A stretch of 64,000 bases of DNA from contig CADAES010000002.1 of assembly GCA_902786975.1 (NCBI GenBank), forward strand, positions 56,877 through 120,876, in the 5' to 3' direction. Made by a program: the position numbers and the translations under genes. The notes under the pieces are model-generated. The model saw only the letters and a list, made by a program, of their open reading frames with translations, was not told the origin of the DNA and searched no databases. Of the stretch, positions 34,458 through 42,702 are shown piece after piece. Numbering within the stretch: the stretch's first letter is position 1; every line of letters starts with the position of its first letter. Origin of the DNA: an uncultured Ruminococcus sp. (GTDB lineage: Bacteria; Bacillota; Clostridia; Oscillospirales; Ruminococcaceae).

Positions 34458-36734
34458 TCAAGTAGCGCTGTTTATCTCTTCGTTAAGCTCGTCTATCATA
34501 GCTTCAAGCTCTTCTCTTGTCATTATCGGCTTGCTTGTAAAGCTAAGGATTGCTCTTATCGGCATTTCCCACATCATAGCCTCGACCATCTGCTGTGCAG
34601 CGGCTCCCATTGTCTGGTCAGTCTGTGCAGAGCTCATATCTGCGCTGACCTTGCCGGCTATTGATTCAATCCTTTTTCTGCCCTGCGGGATAGAAACAAT
34701 ATCTCCGATGGTGCTGTTTACAGTCAGATGAACCGGGATAGTATCGCTTGAGTTGACATAAACGTCACAGTTGGTGCGTATATCTCTTGAAGAAGATCCG
34801 AGTGAAACGGTGAAATCGCCTTCTTCAACTATCCAGTCGTGTGCCTGAGTGCTGTAGAATGCAAACGCACGTTTGTCGAGCTTGAATACTACCTTTTTTG
34901 TCTCGTTTGGCTTCAGAGAGACTTTTTCAAAGCCTTTGAGCTCTCTTATCGGTCTTTGACAGCTGCATTGCTTGTCGCTGACATAAAGCTGAACGACCTC
35001 TTTGCCCTCGACTTTTCCGGTGTTGGTGATATTCACGCTGACGGTCAGCTCGTCGTCGGTGCTTACAGTCTGCGAGGAGAGTGTCATATCAGAGTATTCA
35101 AATGTTGTGTATGAAAGTCCGAATCCGAACGGGAATCTCGGCTCTATCTCTTTGTAGTCATAGTATCTGTATCCGACAAAGATGCCTTCTTTGTAATCGA
35201 CGTCGTCACGATTCCCGGGGAAATTCAGATATGACGGGTTGTCCGAAAGCTTTACAGGGAATGTTTCTGCAAGCTTTCCGCACGGGTTGGCGTCACCGAA
35301 AAGCAGGTCGCACTCAGCGCTTCCTACAGCCTGTCCGCCAAGATACATTTCAAGGATTCCCTTGACCTTGTCTGAGAACGGAAGCTCAACAGGCGAACCG
35401 TTGTGAAGAACAACGACCACATTTTTGCAGACCTCGCAAATGCTTTCTATAAGACTGAGCTGGTTTTGCGGCATCTTCATATGTTTTCTGTCAAAACCTT
35501 CTGATTCGTAAAGGTCGGTCAGTCCGGCAAATATAACTGCGACGTCGTTTCTTTTTGCACATTCAACAGCTTCGTTTATAAGCTGTTCGTTTACCTCGTC
35601 CGTTCCGGCGTCATATCCCTTGGCATAGTCAACATCGCAAATGCCCTTTACAGCATCAAGCACAGATGTTACTCTGAATGAATTGATATGGGAGCTTCCA
35701 CTGCCCTGATAGCGTGGAACTTTTGCAAAATCTCCGATAAAGGCGATCTTTTTGTTCTTGTCAAGCGGAAGGATACCGTCTTCGTTTTTAAGCAGCACCG
35801 CACTTTCACGGGCGATCTTCCTTGCAAGCTCGTGCTGAGCCTCCTTGTCCCAGACGATATCGCTGCTGTTGTTTTCAAATTTGCTTACAAGCTCCAGCAC
35901 GTTTCTTACAGCCTTGTTGAGGTATTTTTCATCAAGCGTTCCGTTCTTGACCGCTTCAACTATCCTTGCATCGTTTATGCCGTGGCTTGAAGGCATTTCA
36001 AGGTCAAGTCCAGCCTTAACTCCGAGGGGTCTGTCGTTGACTGCGCCCCAATCGCTCATAACCAAGCCGTTGTACCCCCATTTGTCTCTGAGGACTTCTG
36101 TGAGAGTGAATGGGTTTTCCGAACAGAATACATTGTTGAGCTTGTTGTACGAGCACATAAGCGTATAAGGCTTTGCTTCCTTAACTGCGCCCTCGAATGC
36201 AGCTGCGTATATCTCAAAGAACGTTCTTTCGTCCATATTGGCGGAACAGCTCATTCTTCTTGTCTCCTGATTGTTGCAGGCAAAATGCTTCAGAGATGTG
36301 CCTACGCCCATGCTCTGAACACCTTTGATGTGGGCAGCAGCCATCTGCGAAGCAAGATAGGGGTCCTCCGAGAAATATTCAAAATTCCTTCCGCAAAGCG
36401 GAGAACGTTTTATATTGCAGCCCGGTCCAAGTAGAATATCGACATTCTCTGCTCTGCAGGATCGCCCAAGCGCCTTTCCCATTGCGCTGAGAAGCTCACG
36501 GTCAAATGAACAGGCTGTTGCACAGGCGCAAGGAAAGCAAACAGCTTCAATAGCTTCCTGATTTGACATGTCTGCTGTTTCCTTGACTTTTCTTAGTCCG
36601 TGGGGTCCGTCTGCTACCATTACCGCAGGGATATCGAGCCTTTCGACAGGCTGAGTGTGCCACGAATCGCTGCCCGAACAAAGCGAAGCCTTTTCTTCCA
36701 GTGTCAGTTCCTTGAGAATAACGTTAGTATTCAT
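34458..36734 (-). CDS. Glycoside hydrolase family 3 beta-glycosidase
   Basis: Removes beta-linked sugars from the non-reducing end of oligosaccharides, probably a beta-glucosidase. 758 residues, no signal peptide, so it acts inside the cell on imported oligosaccharides. The N-terminal barrel has GPGCNIKRSPLCGRNFEYFSEDP, KHFACNNQE and the nucleophile Asp in GLVMSDWGAV. The second domain carries the acid/base region, and a fibronectin-III-like domain follows (GKEVVQLYVSD). A 95-residue helical tail closes it. There is no PA14 insertion. It lies 3 bases after the UPF0178 gene. Substrate is not certain. Confidence 0.9.
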   Translation of the reverse strand: MNTNVILKELTLEEKASLCSGSDSWHTQPVERLDIPAVMVADGPHGLRKVKETADMSNQEAIEAVCFPCACATACSFDRELLSAMGKALGRSCRAENVDILLGPGCNIKRSPLCGRNFEYFSEDPYLASQMAAAHIKGVQSMGVGTSLKHFACNNQETRRMSCSANMDERTFFEIYAAAFEGAVKEAKPYTLMCSYNKLNNVFCSENPFTLTEVLRDKWGYNGLVMSDWGAVNDRPLGVKAGLDLEMPSSHGINDARIVEAVKNGTLDEKYLNKAVRNVLELVSKFENNSSDIVWDKEAQHELARKIARESAVLLKNEDGILPLDKNKKIAFIGDFAKVPRYQGSGSSHINSFRVTSVLDAVKGICDVDYAKGYDAGTDEVNEQLINEAVECAKRNDVAVIFAGLTDLYESEGFDRKHMKMPQNQLSLIESICEVCKNVVVVLHNGSPVELPFSDKVKGILEMYLGGQAVGSAECDLLFGDANPCGKLAETFPVKLSDNPSYLNFPGNRDDVDYKEGIFVGYRYYDYKEIEPRFPFGFGLSYTTFEYSDMTLSSQTVSTDDELTVSVNITNTGKVEGKEVVQLYVSDKQCSCQRPIRELKGFEKVSLKPNETKKVVFKLDKRAFAFYSTQAHDWIVEEGDFTVSLGSSSRDIRTNCDVYVNSSDTIPVHLTVNSTIGDIVSIPQGRKRIESIAGKVSADMSSAQTDQTMGAAAQQMVEAMMWEMPIRAILSFTSKPIMTREELEAMIDELNEEINSAT

Positions 36735-36737
36735 ACT

Positions 36738-37196
36738 TTACCTTCTTTCTTTATTGTTTGTCAGGCTTTTCAAGATAACCTCAAAAGCCGTTTCAAATCT
36801 TTTATCTTCCTGCTGCGTCCTTTTGTGGGGACCTTTCAGCCGGCCGCCGCTTCTGCGGACCTTCTTGGCGATATGCCTTGAAAGCAGGAGAGAGTCGATG
36901 TTTGAGCTGTCATAAACAAGTCCGTCCTGTGAAATACATATCCCGCTGCGTGCAAGACACATAGCAGCAAGTCCATAATCCTGCGTAATTACAATATCGC
37001 CTGCATTTATAAGATTAACGAGCTTAAGATCGGCACTGTCTGCGCCTTTTCCGACCGTTATGACCTCTGCGCCGATGTCTCGGAAGCTGTGTGAGGTATC
37101 GCATACCAGCGTTACAGGGATACCGTATTCAGAGCATATCCTGACAGCGTTTCTTATTACCGGACAGCCGTCGGCGTCAATGTATACTCTACTCAC
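36738..37196 (-). CDS. UPF0178 (YaiI/YqxD) family protein
   Basis: 152-residue PIN/NYN-like protein of the DUF188 family. Family signatures are YIDADGCPVIRNA at the start, TVGKGADSADLKLVN and VITQDYGLAAMCLARSG, and a basic tail with RRSGGRLKGPHKRTQQED. The Asp cluster suggests a metal-dependent ribonuclease fold, but no activity has been established for the family. It overlaps the HD-domain gene upstream by 4 bases and precedes the GH3 gene. Confidence 0.9.
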   Translation of the reverse strand: MSRVYIDADGCPVIRNAVRICSEYGIPVTLVCDTSHSFRDIGAEVITVGKGADSADLKLVNLINAGDIVITQDYGLAAMCLARSGICISQDGLVYDSSNIDSLLLSRHIAKKVRRSGGRLKGPHKRTQQEDKRFETAFEVILKSLTNNKERR

Positions 37197-37786
37197 TGTT
37201 TTCCTTCGACGTAGAATGTCGCTTCCATATCTGCGATGTGCGCAGCAAGGGCGAGAGGATACATTTCAAGCGCCTTTCCTATGGTGTTTACGTTTTCTTC
37301 GCCAGAAAAGCCCATGTGCCATCTTATCGCCATTGCTTCCTCACGAGTGAGCTTCATGAAACCGCTGACGATGTATACGGATTTTTCGCCGTGACCGTAG
37401 GGCAAAGTGTCATTGTATTCATAATACGGCACTTCTATCCATTTGCCGTTCTCGTCTTTTTTGTTGCGCTTGCTCGTCTTGTACAGATTGACCTTGCAGA
37501 TATCGTGCAGAAGGGCGACGATAGCTATTGTCTCCTCAGAATAATCGAGTCCGTATTCGTTTTTGACACGTTCTCTTTCAAGATAGCTGCAAAGGCAGTC
37601 GTAAACGTTCATGCTGTGCTCGCACAGGCCGCCCTCGTATGCACCGTGAAATCTTGTCGATGCAGGTGCTGTGAAAAAATCACTCCTATCCGATTGGAGG
37701 TATTCAAGAAGCTTATCCGAACCCGGTCTTTTTATATTTTCGTTGTAAATGCTGATAAAACGCTCTTTCAGTTCTGCGGTATTCAT
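37193..37786 (-). CDS. HD-domain phosphohydrolase
   Basis: Predicted metal-dependent phosphohydrolase of the HD superfamily, substrate unknown. 197 residues from the ATG at 37786, with AAAGGACGG nine bases before it. The HD metal ligands are spread as GLCEHSMNV, then ALLHDICKVN (the HD pair), and a later His in YGHGEKSVYIV and RWHMGF. First gene of an operon that continues with UPF0178, GH3 and ComEA-like genes. Confidence 0.83.
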   Translation of the reverse strand: MNTAELKERFISIYNENIKRPGSDKLLEYLQSDRSDFFTAPASTRFHGAYEGGLCEHSMNVYDCLCSYLERERVKNEYGLDYSEETIAIVALLHDICKVNLYKTSKRNKKDENGKWIEVPYYEYNDTLPYGHGEKSVYIVSGFMKLTREEAMAIRWHMGFSGEENVNTIGKALEMYPLALAAHIADMEATFYVEGKQ

Positions 37787-37848
37787 CGTCGGCCGTCCTT
37801 TCAAGTGTTGAAAATGTAAAAAAATCAAAATCATATTATGACTTTTTT

Positions 37849-37877
37849 ATTATAGCACACTTTACCAATAAAGAAAA
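37849..37877 (-). promoter_or_regulatory. Promoter of the HD-UPF0178-GH3-ComEA operon
   Basis: Minus strand extended -10: TGC then TATAAT. The -35 position holds only TTTTCT. Confidence 0.55.
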
Positions 37878-37905
37878 GTATTTTTTATAAACTTTCAAAA
37901 AAAAC

Positions 37906-37934
37906 TTGATTTTGTGCCTGTTATATGCTACAAT
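37906..37934 (+). promoter_or_regulatory. Promoter of glmS
   Basis: TTGATT, 17 bases ending in TGC, TACAAT. The leader to the glmS ATG would be about 70 bases. Confidence 0.75.
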
Positions 37935-38011
37935 ATCAAGGAATAGTTGTATAGCAGCTTTTCGTTTTATCGTAAATATATAATATTGATCAATATCGGA
38001 GGTAATTTGCT

Positions 38012-39850
38012 ATGTGCGGAATAGTTGGATTTACAGGTCAGCATCAGGCTGCACCTATCCTTTTGGACGGACTATCCAAGCTTGAATACAGAGGCTACGA
38101 CTCGGCGGGTATCGCTGTACGTGACGGCGAAAGAGATGTTGAGGTAGTAAAGGCTAAGGGCAAGCTTAAAGTCCTTCAGGAAATGACCAATGACGGTGCG
38201 GCTGTAAGCGGCTGCTGCGGTATAGGTCATACCCGCTGGGCAACACATGGTGAGCCGTCGGCTCTTAATGCTCATCCGCATTCAAGCGACGACGAGAACG
38301 TTGTAGCTGTACACAATGGTATTATCGAGAACTATCAGGAACTGAAGGAAAAGCTTTTGAAAAATGGCTATACCTTCAAGTCCCAGACGGATACCGAGGT
38401 AGCTGTTAAGCTCGTTGACTATTACTACAAAAAATACGGCGAGGGTCCGGTCGACTCTGTTGCAAGAGCGATGATGCGTATCAGAGGCTCATATGCTCTT
38501 TGTATCATGTTCAAGGACTTCCCGGGAGAAATCTATACTGCACGTAAGGATAGCCCGATGATAATCGGCGTTACCGACGGAGAGACCTACGTTGCTTCTG
38601 ACGTTCCCGCAATACTCAAATATACAAGAAACGTTTACTATATCGGCAATATGGAGATAGCTAGGCTTGAAAAAGGCAAGGCTACATTCTACAACATCGA
38701 CCGTGATGAGATCCAGAAAGAGCTCACCGAGATAAAGTGGAATGCCGAGGCTGCCGAAAAGGGCGGTTATGAGCATTTTATGCTAAAGGAGATACACGAG
38801 CAGCCCAAGGTCATCAGAGATACCATCAATTCCGTTGTCAAGGACGGAAAGATAGTGCTTGACGAGTTCGGACTCACAGACGAAGAAGTAAAGTCTCTGT
38901 CGCAGATATATATCGTAGCCTGCGGTTCGGCTTACCATGTTGGTATGGCTGTGCAGTATGTCATTGAGGAGCTTACCTCCATCCCTGTAAGGGTCGAGCT
39001 TGCTTCCGAGTTCAGATACAGGAAAATGACGCTTGCAAAGAACAGTCTTGCTATTATAATCAGCCAGTCGGGCGAAACCGCCGACAGCCGTGCAGCACTT
39101 ACACTTGCCAAGGAAAACGGCGTAAAGACGCTTGGTATTGTTAATGTCATCGGTTCAAACATCGCAAGAGATGCAGACAATGTCTTTTATACCCTTGCGG
39201 GTCCGGAGATATCCGTTGCGACTACCAAAGCATACAGCACACAGCTTATTGCGGGATATCTGTTGGCTATGCAGTTTGCAAAGGTCCGTGAGGAGATAAC
39301 CGAAGAAAGATTTACACAGCTGCTTGAAGAAATACAGACTCTCCCCGAAAAGGTCGAGAAGATACTCGGCGACAAAGAGAGGATACAGTGGTTTGCCGCT
39401 AAATTCGCCAATATCCATGATGCTTTCTTTATCGGAAGAGGTATCGACTATGCAGTCAGCCTTGAGGGCAGTCTTAAAATGAAGGAGATAAGCTATATCC
39501 ATTCGGAGGCTTACGCAGCAGGAGAGCTGAAGCACGGCCCTATCTCACTTATCGAGGACGGAACTCTTGTTATAAGTGTGCTCACTCAGCAGGATCTGTT
39601 TGAAAAGACCGTTTCTAATATGGTCGAGTGCAAGAGCCGTGGTGCTTACATTATGGGCCTTACCACATACGGAAACTACAGTGTTGAGGATACAGCTGAC
39701 TTTACTGCATATATTCCTAAGACTGACCCGCTGTTCGCAGCGAGCCTTGCGGTTGTTCCGCTGCAGCTTATGGGCTACTATGTATCCGTGGCTAAGGGAC
39801 TTGACGTTGATAAGCCGAGAAACCTTGCCAAGTCGGTAACTGTTGAATAA
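38012..39850 (+). CDS. glmS: Glutamine--fructose-6-phosphate aminotransferase (isomerising)
   Basis: Makes glucosamine-6-phosphate, the first step toward UDP-GlcNAc for peptidoglycan. 612 residues. The N-terminal glutaminase has Cys2 as nucleophile (MCGIVGFTG), GHTRWATHGEPS and NAHPH. Two SIS isomerase domains follow (ACGSAYHVG, ISQSGETADSRAAL, VATTKAYSTQ). The C-terminal KSVTVE is typical. CGGAGGT precedes the ATG. It has its own extended -10 promoter and a hairpin after the stop. The leader is too short for the glmS ribozyme that many Firmicutes carry here. Confidence 0.98.
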   Translation: MCGIVGFTGQHQAAPILLDGLSKLEYRGYDSAGIAVRDGERDVEVVKAKGKLKVLQEMTNDGAAVSGCCGIGHTRWATHGEPSALNAHPHSSDDENVVAVHNGIIENYQELKEKLLKNGYTFKSQTDTEVAVKLVDYYYKKYGEGPVDSVARAMMRIRGSYALCIMFKDFPGEIYTARKDSPMIIGVTDGETYVASDVPAILKYTRNVYYIGNMEIARLEKGKATFYNIDRDEIQKELTEIKWNAEAAEKGGYEHFMLKEIHEQPKVIRDTINSVVKDGKIVLDEFGLTDEEVKSLSQIYIVACGSAYHVGMAVQYVIEELTSIPVRVELASEFRYRKMTLAKNSLAIIISQSGETADSRAALTLAKENGVKTLGIVNVIGSNIARDADNVFYTLAGPEISVATTKAYSTQLIAGYLLAMQFAKVREEITEERFTQLLEEIQTLPEKVEKILGDKERIQWFAAKFANIHDAFFIGRGIDYAVSLEGSLKMKEISYIHSEAYAAGELKHGPISLIEDGTLVISVLTQQDLFEKTVSNMVECKSRGAYIMGLTTYGNYSVEDTADFTAYIPKTDPLFAASLAVVPLQLMGYYVSVAKGLDVDKPRNLAKSVTVE

Positions 39851-39857
39851 TGATATC

Positions 39858-39884
39858 AAAAGGCAGTCTTTGTGATTGCCTTTT
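39858..39884 (+). terminator. Probable terminator after glmS
   Basis: An 11-base stem, AAAAGGCAGTC / GATTGCCTTTT, with loop TTTGT. The T run is part of the stem, so some read-through into the next gene is likely. Confidence 0.5.
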
Positions 39885-39903
39885 GCATTTCGGAAAGGAA
39901 ATT

Positions 39904-40551
39904 ATGAGCAGATATAAGTTTTGCGTATTTGATTTTGATTTGACGCTTGTTGATTCGTCAAAGGCTATCCTGAAGTGCTACAAGCATACGCTTGAAAAGT
40001 TTGGCTTTGCGATACCCGACGACAGGGTCATCTATAATACCATCGGAAAAACTCTGACAGAATCGTTTGAGATACTGACCAAAGAGAGTGACGCTGAAAA
40101 GATAGCGCAGATGCGTGCTGAATATGTCAGCAAGGCAGATGAGGTAATGGCAAAGGAGTCGGTTTTCTACGACGATACGCTTGCAATGCTGCAGGTGCTT
40201 CAGTGTGCGGGCGTAAAGGTCGGCATCGTTTCGACCAAATACCGATACAGGATAGTCGATACCTTTCGCTGTCATACGTCTTCAATGCCTGTTGATATGA
40301 TCATCGGCGGTGAAGACGTTACTCTCCCAAAGCCCGACCCGCAGGGGCTGGAGCTTATGATAAGCAAGTTCGGTGCGTGTAAAGAAGATGTGCTTTACAT
40401 CGGTGACAGCTATATCGATGCTCAGACCGCACGGAATGCAGGTGTAGATTTTGCAGCCGTCACGACCGGCTCGACCACCGCTTCGGAGTTTGAAAAGTAC
40501 CCTAATATCTATATCGGAAGCAGCCTTACAGATATATTTCTGCATATTTGA
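39904..40551 (+). CDS. HAD-family phosphatase (phosphoglycolate phosphatase-like)
   Basis: Haloacid dehalogenase-type phosphatase. 215 residues from the ATG at 39904, with AAAGGAA before it. Motif I is VFDFDLTLVDSS, motif II the Ser-Thr of GIVSTKY, motif III Lys in LPKPDPQG, motif IV GDSYIDAQTA. The cap is of the helical type placed after motif I, as in phosphoglycolate phosphatases and pyrophosphatase PpaX. The substrate is not decided by sequence. The 54 bases to glmS hold a weak terminator, so it may be partly cotranscribed. Confidence 0.85.
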   Translation: MSRYKFCVFDFDLTLVDSSKAILKCYKHTLEKFGFAIPDDRVIYNTIGKTLTESFEILTKESDAEKIAQMRAEYVSKADEVMAKESVFYDDTLAMLQVLQCAGVKVGIVSTKYRYRIVDTFRCHTSSMPVDMIIGGEDVTLPKPDPQGLELMISKFGACKEDVLYIGDSYIDAQTARNAGVDFAAVTTGSTTASEFEKYPNIYIGSSLTDIFLHI

Positions 40552-40591
40552 ACTTCAAGTAAACATAAAATAAAAATATTGTTAAAAAAGC

Positions 40592-40620
40592 TTGCTATTT
40601 AGGCGCTTCAGTGGTATAAT
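40592..40620 (+). promoter_or_regulatory. Promoter of the yicC-to-spoVM gene run
   Basis: TTGCTA, 17 bases ending in TGG, TATAAT. No other clear promoter is seen before 53.7 kb. Confidence 0.75.
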
Positions 40621-40702
40621 TATTTGAATACAAAAATCAGGGCTTTGCCCATTAAATGTCCGGTTCAATCCGGTCATATCAATACGGAAAGGAATTAACG
40701 CT

Positions 40703-41581
40703 ATGGTCAAAAGCATGACGGGCTTCGGCAGAGAACACGTTGTTGCCAACGGCAGAGAGATAATCGTCGAGATACGCTCTGTAAACCACAGATATTATGA
40801 ATTTACCGCAAGGACTCCGAGATCTTACGGCTTCCTTGATGAGAAGCTGAAGGCTTTTCTCAAAAACGGCATATCAAGAGGAAAGGTCGAGGTGTCCGTT
40901 ACCATCTATAATCAGGAGGGCACCGATGCTCAGATAGAGCTTAACGAATCAGTAGCTTCCGGCTATCTTGACGCACTCAGAGGCTCTGCTGAAAAGCTCG
41001 GGCTTCAGGACGACCTCACTCTCAGCAGCATCATGAGGCTTCCCGACGTATTCACAGTCGTTAAAAAGACTGATGACGAGGAAGTTATCTGGAGCGAGGT
41101 GAAGGCTGTAGCTCAGGTCGCTCTTGACAGATTTGTCGAGATGCGCAATACCGAGGGCGTAAAGATGTATGACGACATCAGTTCTCGCCTTGATTTCATC
41201 GAGCAGACAGTAGGAAAGATAGAAATGCAGTCGCCTAATGTCAGCGAAAGCTACAGGGACAGGCTGTATACCAAGATAAAGGAAGTCCTCCAGGACAGGA
41301 ACATCGACGAGCAGAGAGTTCTGACCGAGGTAGCTATCTTCTCTGAAAAGGTCGCTATCGACGAGGAAACTGTAAGGCTCAGAAGCCATATCTCGCAGTT
41401 CAGAGACCTCATAAACTCTGACGAGCCTGTTGGAAGAAAGCTTGATTTCCTTGTGCAGGAGCTTAACAGAGAGGTCAATACCATTGGCTCAAAGGCTCAG
41501 GACCTTAGCATAACAAAAATGGTAGTTGATCTGAAAAGCGAGATCGAAAAGATAAGGGAACAGATACAGAATATCGAGTGA
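40703..41581 (+). CDS. yicC: YicC/YloC-family endoribonuclease
   Basis: 292-residue member of the YicC family, endoribonucleases tied to small-RNA and mRNA turnover. The N-terminal signature MVKSMTGFGRE is present, followed by IRSVNHRYYEF. The C-terminal DUF1732 domain has LDFLVQELNREVNTIGSKAQD. GGAAAGGA stands ten bases before the ATG. It heads the conserved order yicC-remA-gmk-rpoZ that is found across Firmicutes. Confidence 0.94.
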   Translation: MVKSMTGFGREHVVANGREIIVEIRSVNHRYYEFTARTPRSYGFLDEKLKAFLKNGISRGKVEVSVTIYNQEGTDAQIELNESVASGYLDALRGSAEKLGLQDDLTLSSIMRLPDVFTVVKKTDDEEVIWSEVKAVAQVALDRFVEMRNTEGVKMYDDISSRLDFIEQTVGKIEMQSPNVSESYRDRLYTKIKEVLQDRNIDEQRVLTEVAIFSEKVAIDEETVRLRSHISQFRDLINSDEPVGRKLDFLVQELNREVNTIGSKAQDLSITKMVVDLKSEIEKIREQIQNIE

Positions 41582-41596
41582 TATGAGGAGGAAACG

Positions 41597-41854
41597 ATGC
41601 AGCTTATAAACATTGGTTTCGGCAATATGGTATCCTCCGCAAGGCTCGTGGCGATAGTGTCACCCGAATCGGCTCCGATAAAAAGGCTGATTCAGGAGGC
41701 AAAGGATAAGGGGACCCTTATCGACGCCACATACGGCAGAAGGACCAGAGCTGTTATTATAATGGACAGCGACCATGTTGTCCTGTCTGCGGTCGCACCC
41801 GAAACGGTCGGAAGCAGACTAAGCATTGACGAGGGGGAAAAAGACGGTGAGTAG
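41597..41854 (+). CDS. remA: RemA-family DNA-binding regulator (DUF370)
   Basis: 85-residue RemA/YlzA family protein. In Bacillus RemA is a ring-forming DNA-binding activator of biofilm-matrix genes. The family pattern is clear: [18 protein letters not shown], then [19 protein letters not shown] and [21 protein letters not shown] precedes the ATG. It overlaps the gmk start by 8 bases. Whether it regulates a matrix here is unknown. Confidence 0.93.
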   Translation: MQLINIGFGNMVSSARLVAIVSPESAPIKRLIQEAKDKGTLIDATYGRRTRAVIIMDSDHVVLSAVAPETVGSRLSIDEGEKDGE

Positions 41855-42482
41855 TGCAAAGCTTTTTGTTATCTCTGCGCCTTCCGGATGCGGAAAGGGA
41901 ACGATACTTGAACGTGTCCTCAAGAGAAGGGACCTTTACTATTCGATCTCTTACACCACACGTGAAAAGCGTGAGGGCGAAAAGGAAGGAGTAAACTATT
42001 TCTTTGTTTCAAAGCAGAGATTCGAGATGATGATCGACGACGGAGATTTTCTTGAATATGCTAAGTATTCAGATAATTATTACGGATCTCCCAAAGCTGA
42101 GATACTCCAGCACCTTGCAAGAGGAACAGATGTTGTGCTCGAGATAGAGGTGGACGGAGCGTTTCAGATCAAAAAGAAGTTCCCCGATGCTGTGCTCGTG
42201 TTCATTCTTCCGCCTGACGTCAAGACACTTGAAAAACGTCTCGTCGGCCGTGGTACGGATAAGCCCGATGTTATAAAGAAAAGGCTCTCCAGGGCAGGCA
42301 GGGAGATAGTCGCTTCATACAGATACGATTATGCGATACTCAACGATGATCTCGATCAGGCAGTTGAAGATCTTTTGACCTTAATGGAAGGCGTCAGGGA
42401 ACAGGACGAAAAAGCGTTCCAATTCAGTACTAAAAACGATGAAACAGTAAAATTGATAGAAAAGGTGATCAGAGATGCTTAG
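41847..42482 (+). CDS. gmk: Guanylate kinase
   Basis: Phosphorylates GMP to GDP with ATP. 211 residues from a GTG at 41847; GAGGGGG lies about nine bases upstream in the end of remA. Walker A is [16 protein letters not shown], with [19 protein letters not shown] and the GMP-binding Tyr-Glu region [15 protein letters not shown]. The P loop has a Gly-Cys-Gly-Lys-Gly arrangement typical of the family. It overlaps rpoZ by 8 bases, so the two are translationally coupled. Confidence 0.96.
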   Translation: MSSAKLFVISAPSGCGKGTILERVLKRRDLYYSISYTTREKREGEKEGVNYFFVSKQRFEMMIDDGDFLEYAKYSDNYYGSPKAEILQHLARGTDVVLEIEVDGAFQIKKKFPDAVLVFILPPDVKTLEKRLVGRGTDKPDVIKKRLSRAGREIVASYRYDYAILNDDLDQAVEDLLTLMEGVREQDEKAFQFSTKNDETVKLIEKVIRDA

Positions 42483-42681
42483 ACCGGCAGTATGTCAGAT
42501 TTTAAAAAACAATGAAAGTACCTATTCTCTTGTTATCGCAGTTGCGAAAAGAGCAAGAGAGATAACAGACGATGCTTTTGAGAAAAAGACTGTCCTTGAT
42601 GAAAAACCGGTAAAGACCGCTGTTGACGAGTTTGCCGCCAACGAATACAAATTTGTGGAGGATCCCGCTGTAAGAGGATAA
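42475..42681 (+). CDS. rpoZ: RNA polymerase omega subunit
   Basis: 68-residue omega subunit that helps fold and hold the beta' subunit. The signature is present as STYSLVIAVAKRAREITDD, with conserved KTAVDEF-type residues in the tail. The ATG lies in the end of gmk. In Bacillus the next gene is coaBC (dfp); here priA follows directly 21 bases later. Confidence 0.88.
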   Translation: MLRPAVCQILKNNESTYSLVIAVAKRAREITDDAFEKKTVLDEKPVKTAVDEFAANEYKFVEDPAVRG

Positions 42682-42702
42682 CCTGTCACGGAGGTCAGAC
42701 AG

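Noticed and set aside
37935-38011. glmS ribozyme upstream of glmS
   Set aside because: The distance from the promoter to the ATG is only about 70 bases, too short for the catalytic core, and no matching stems were seen.
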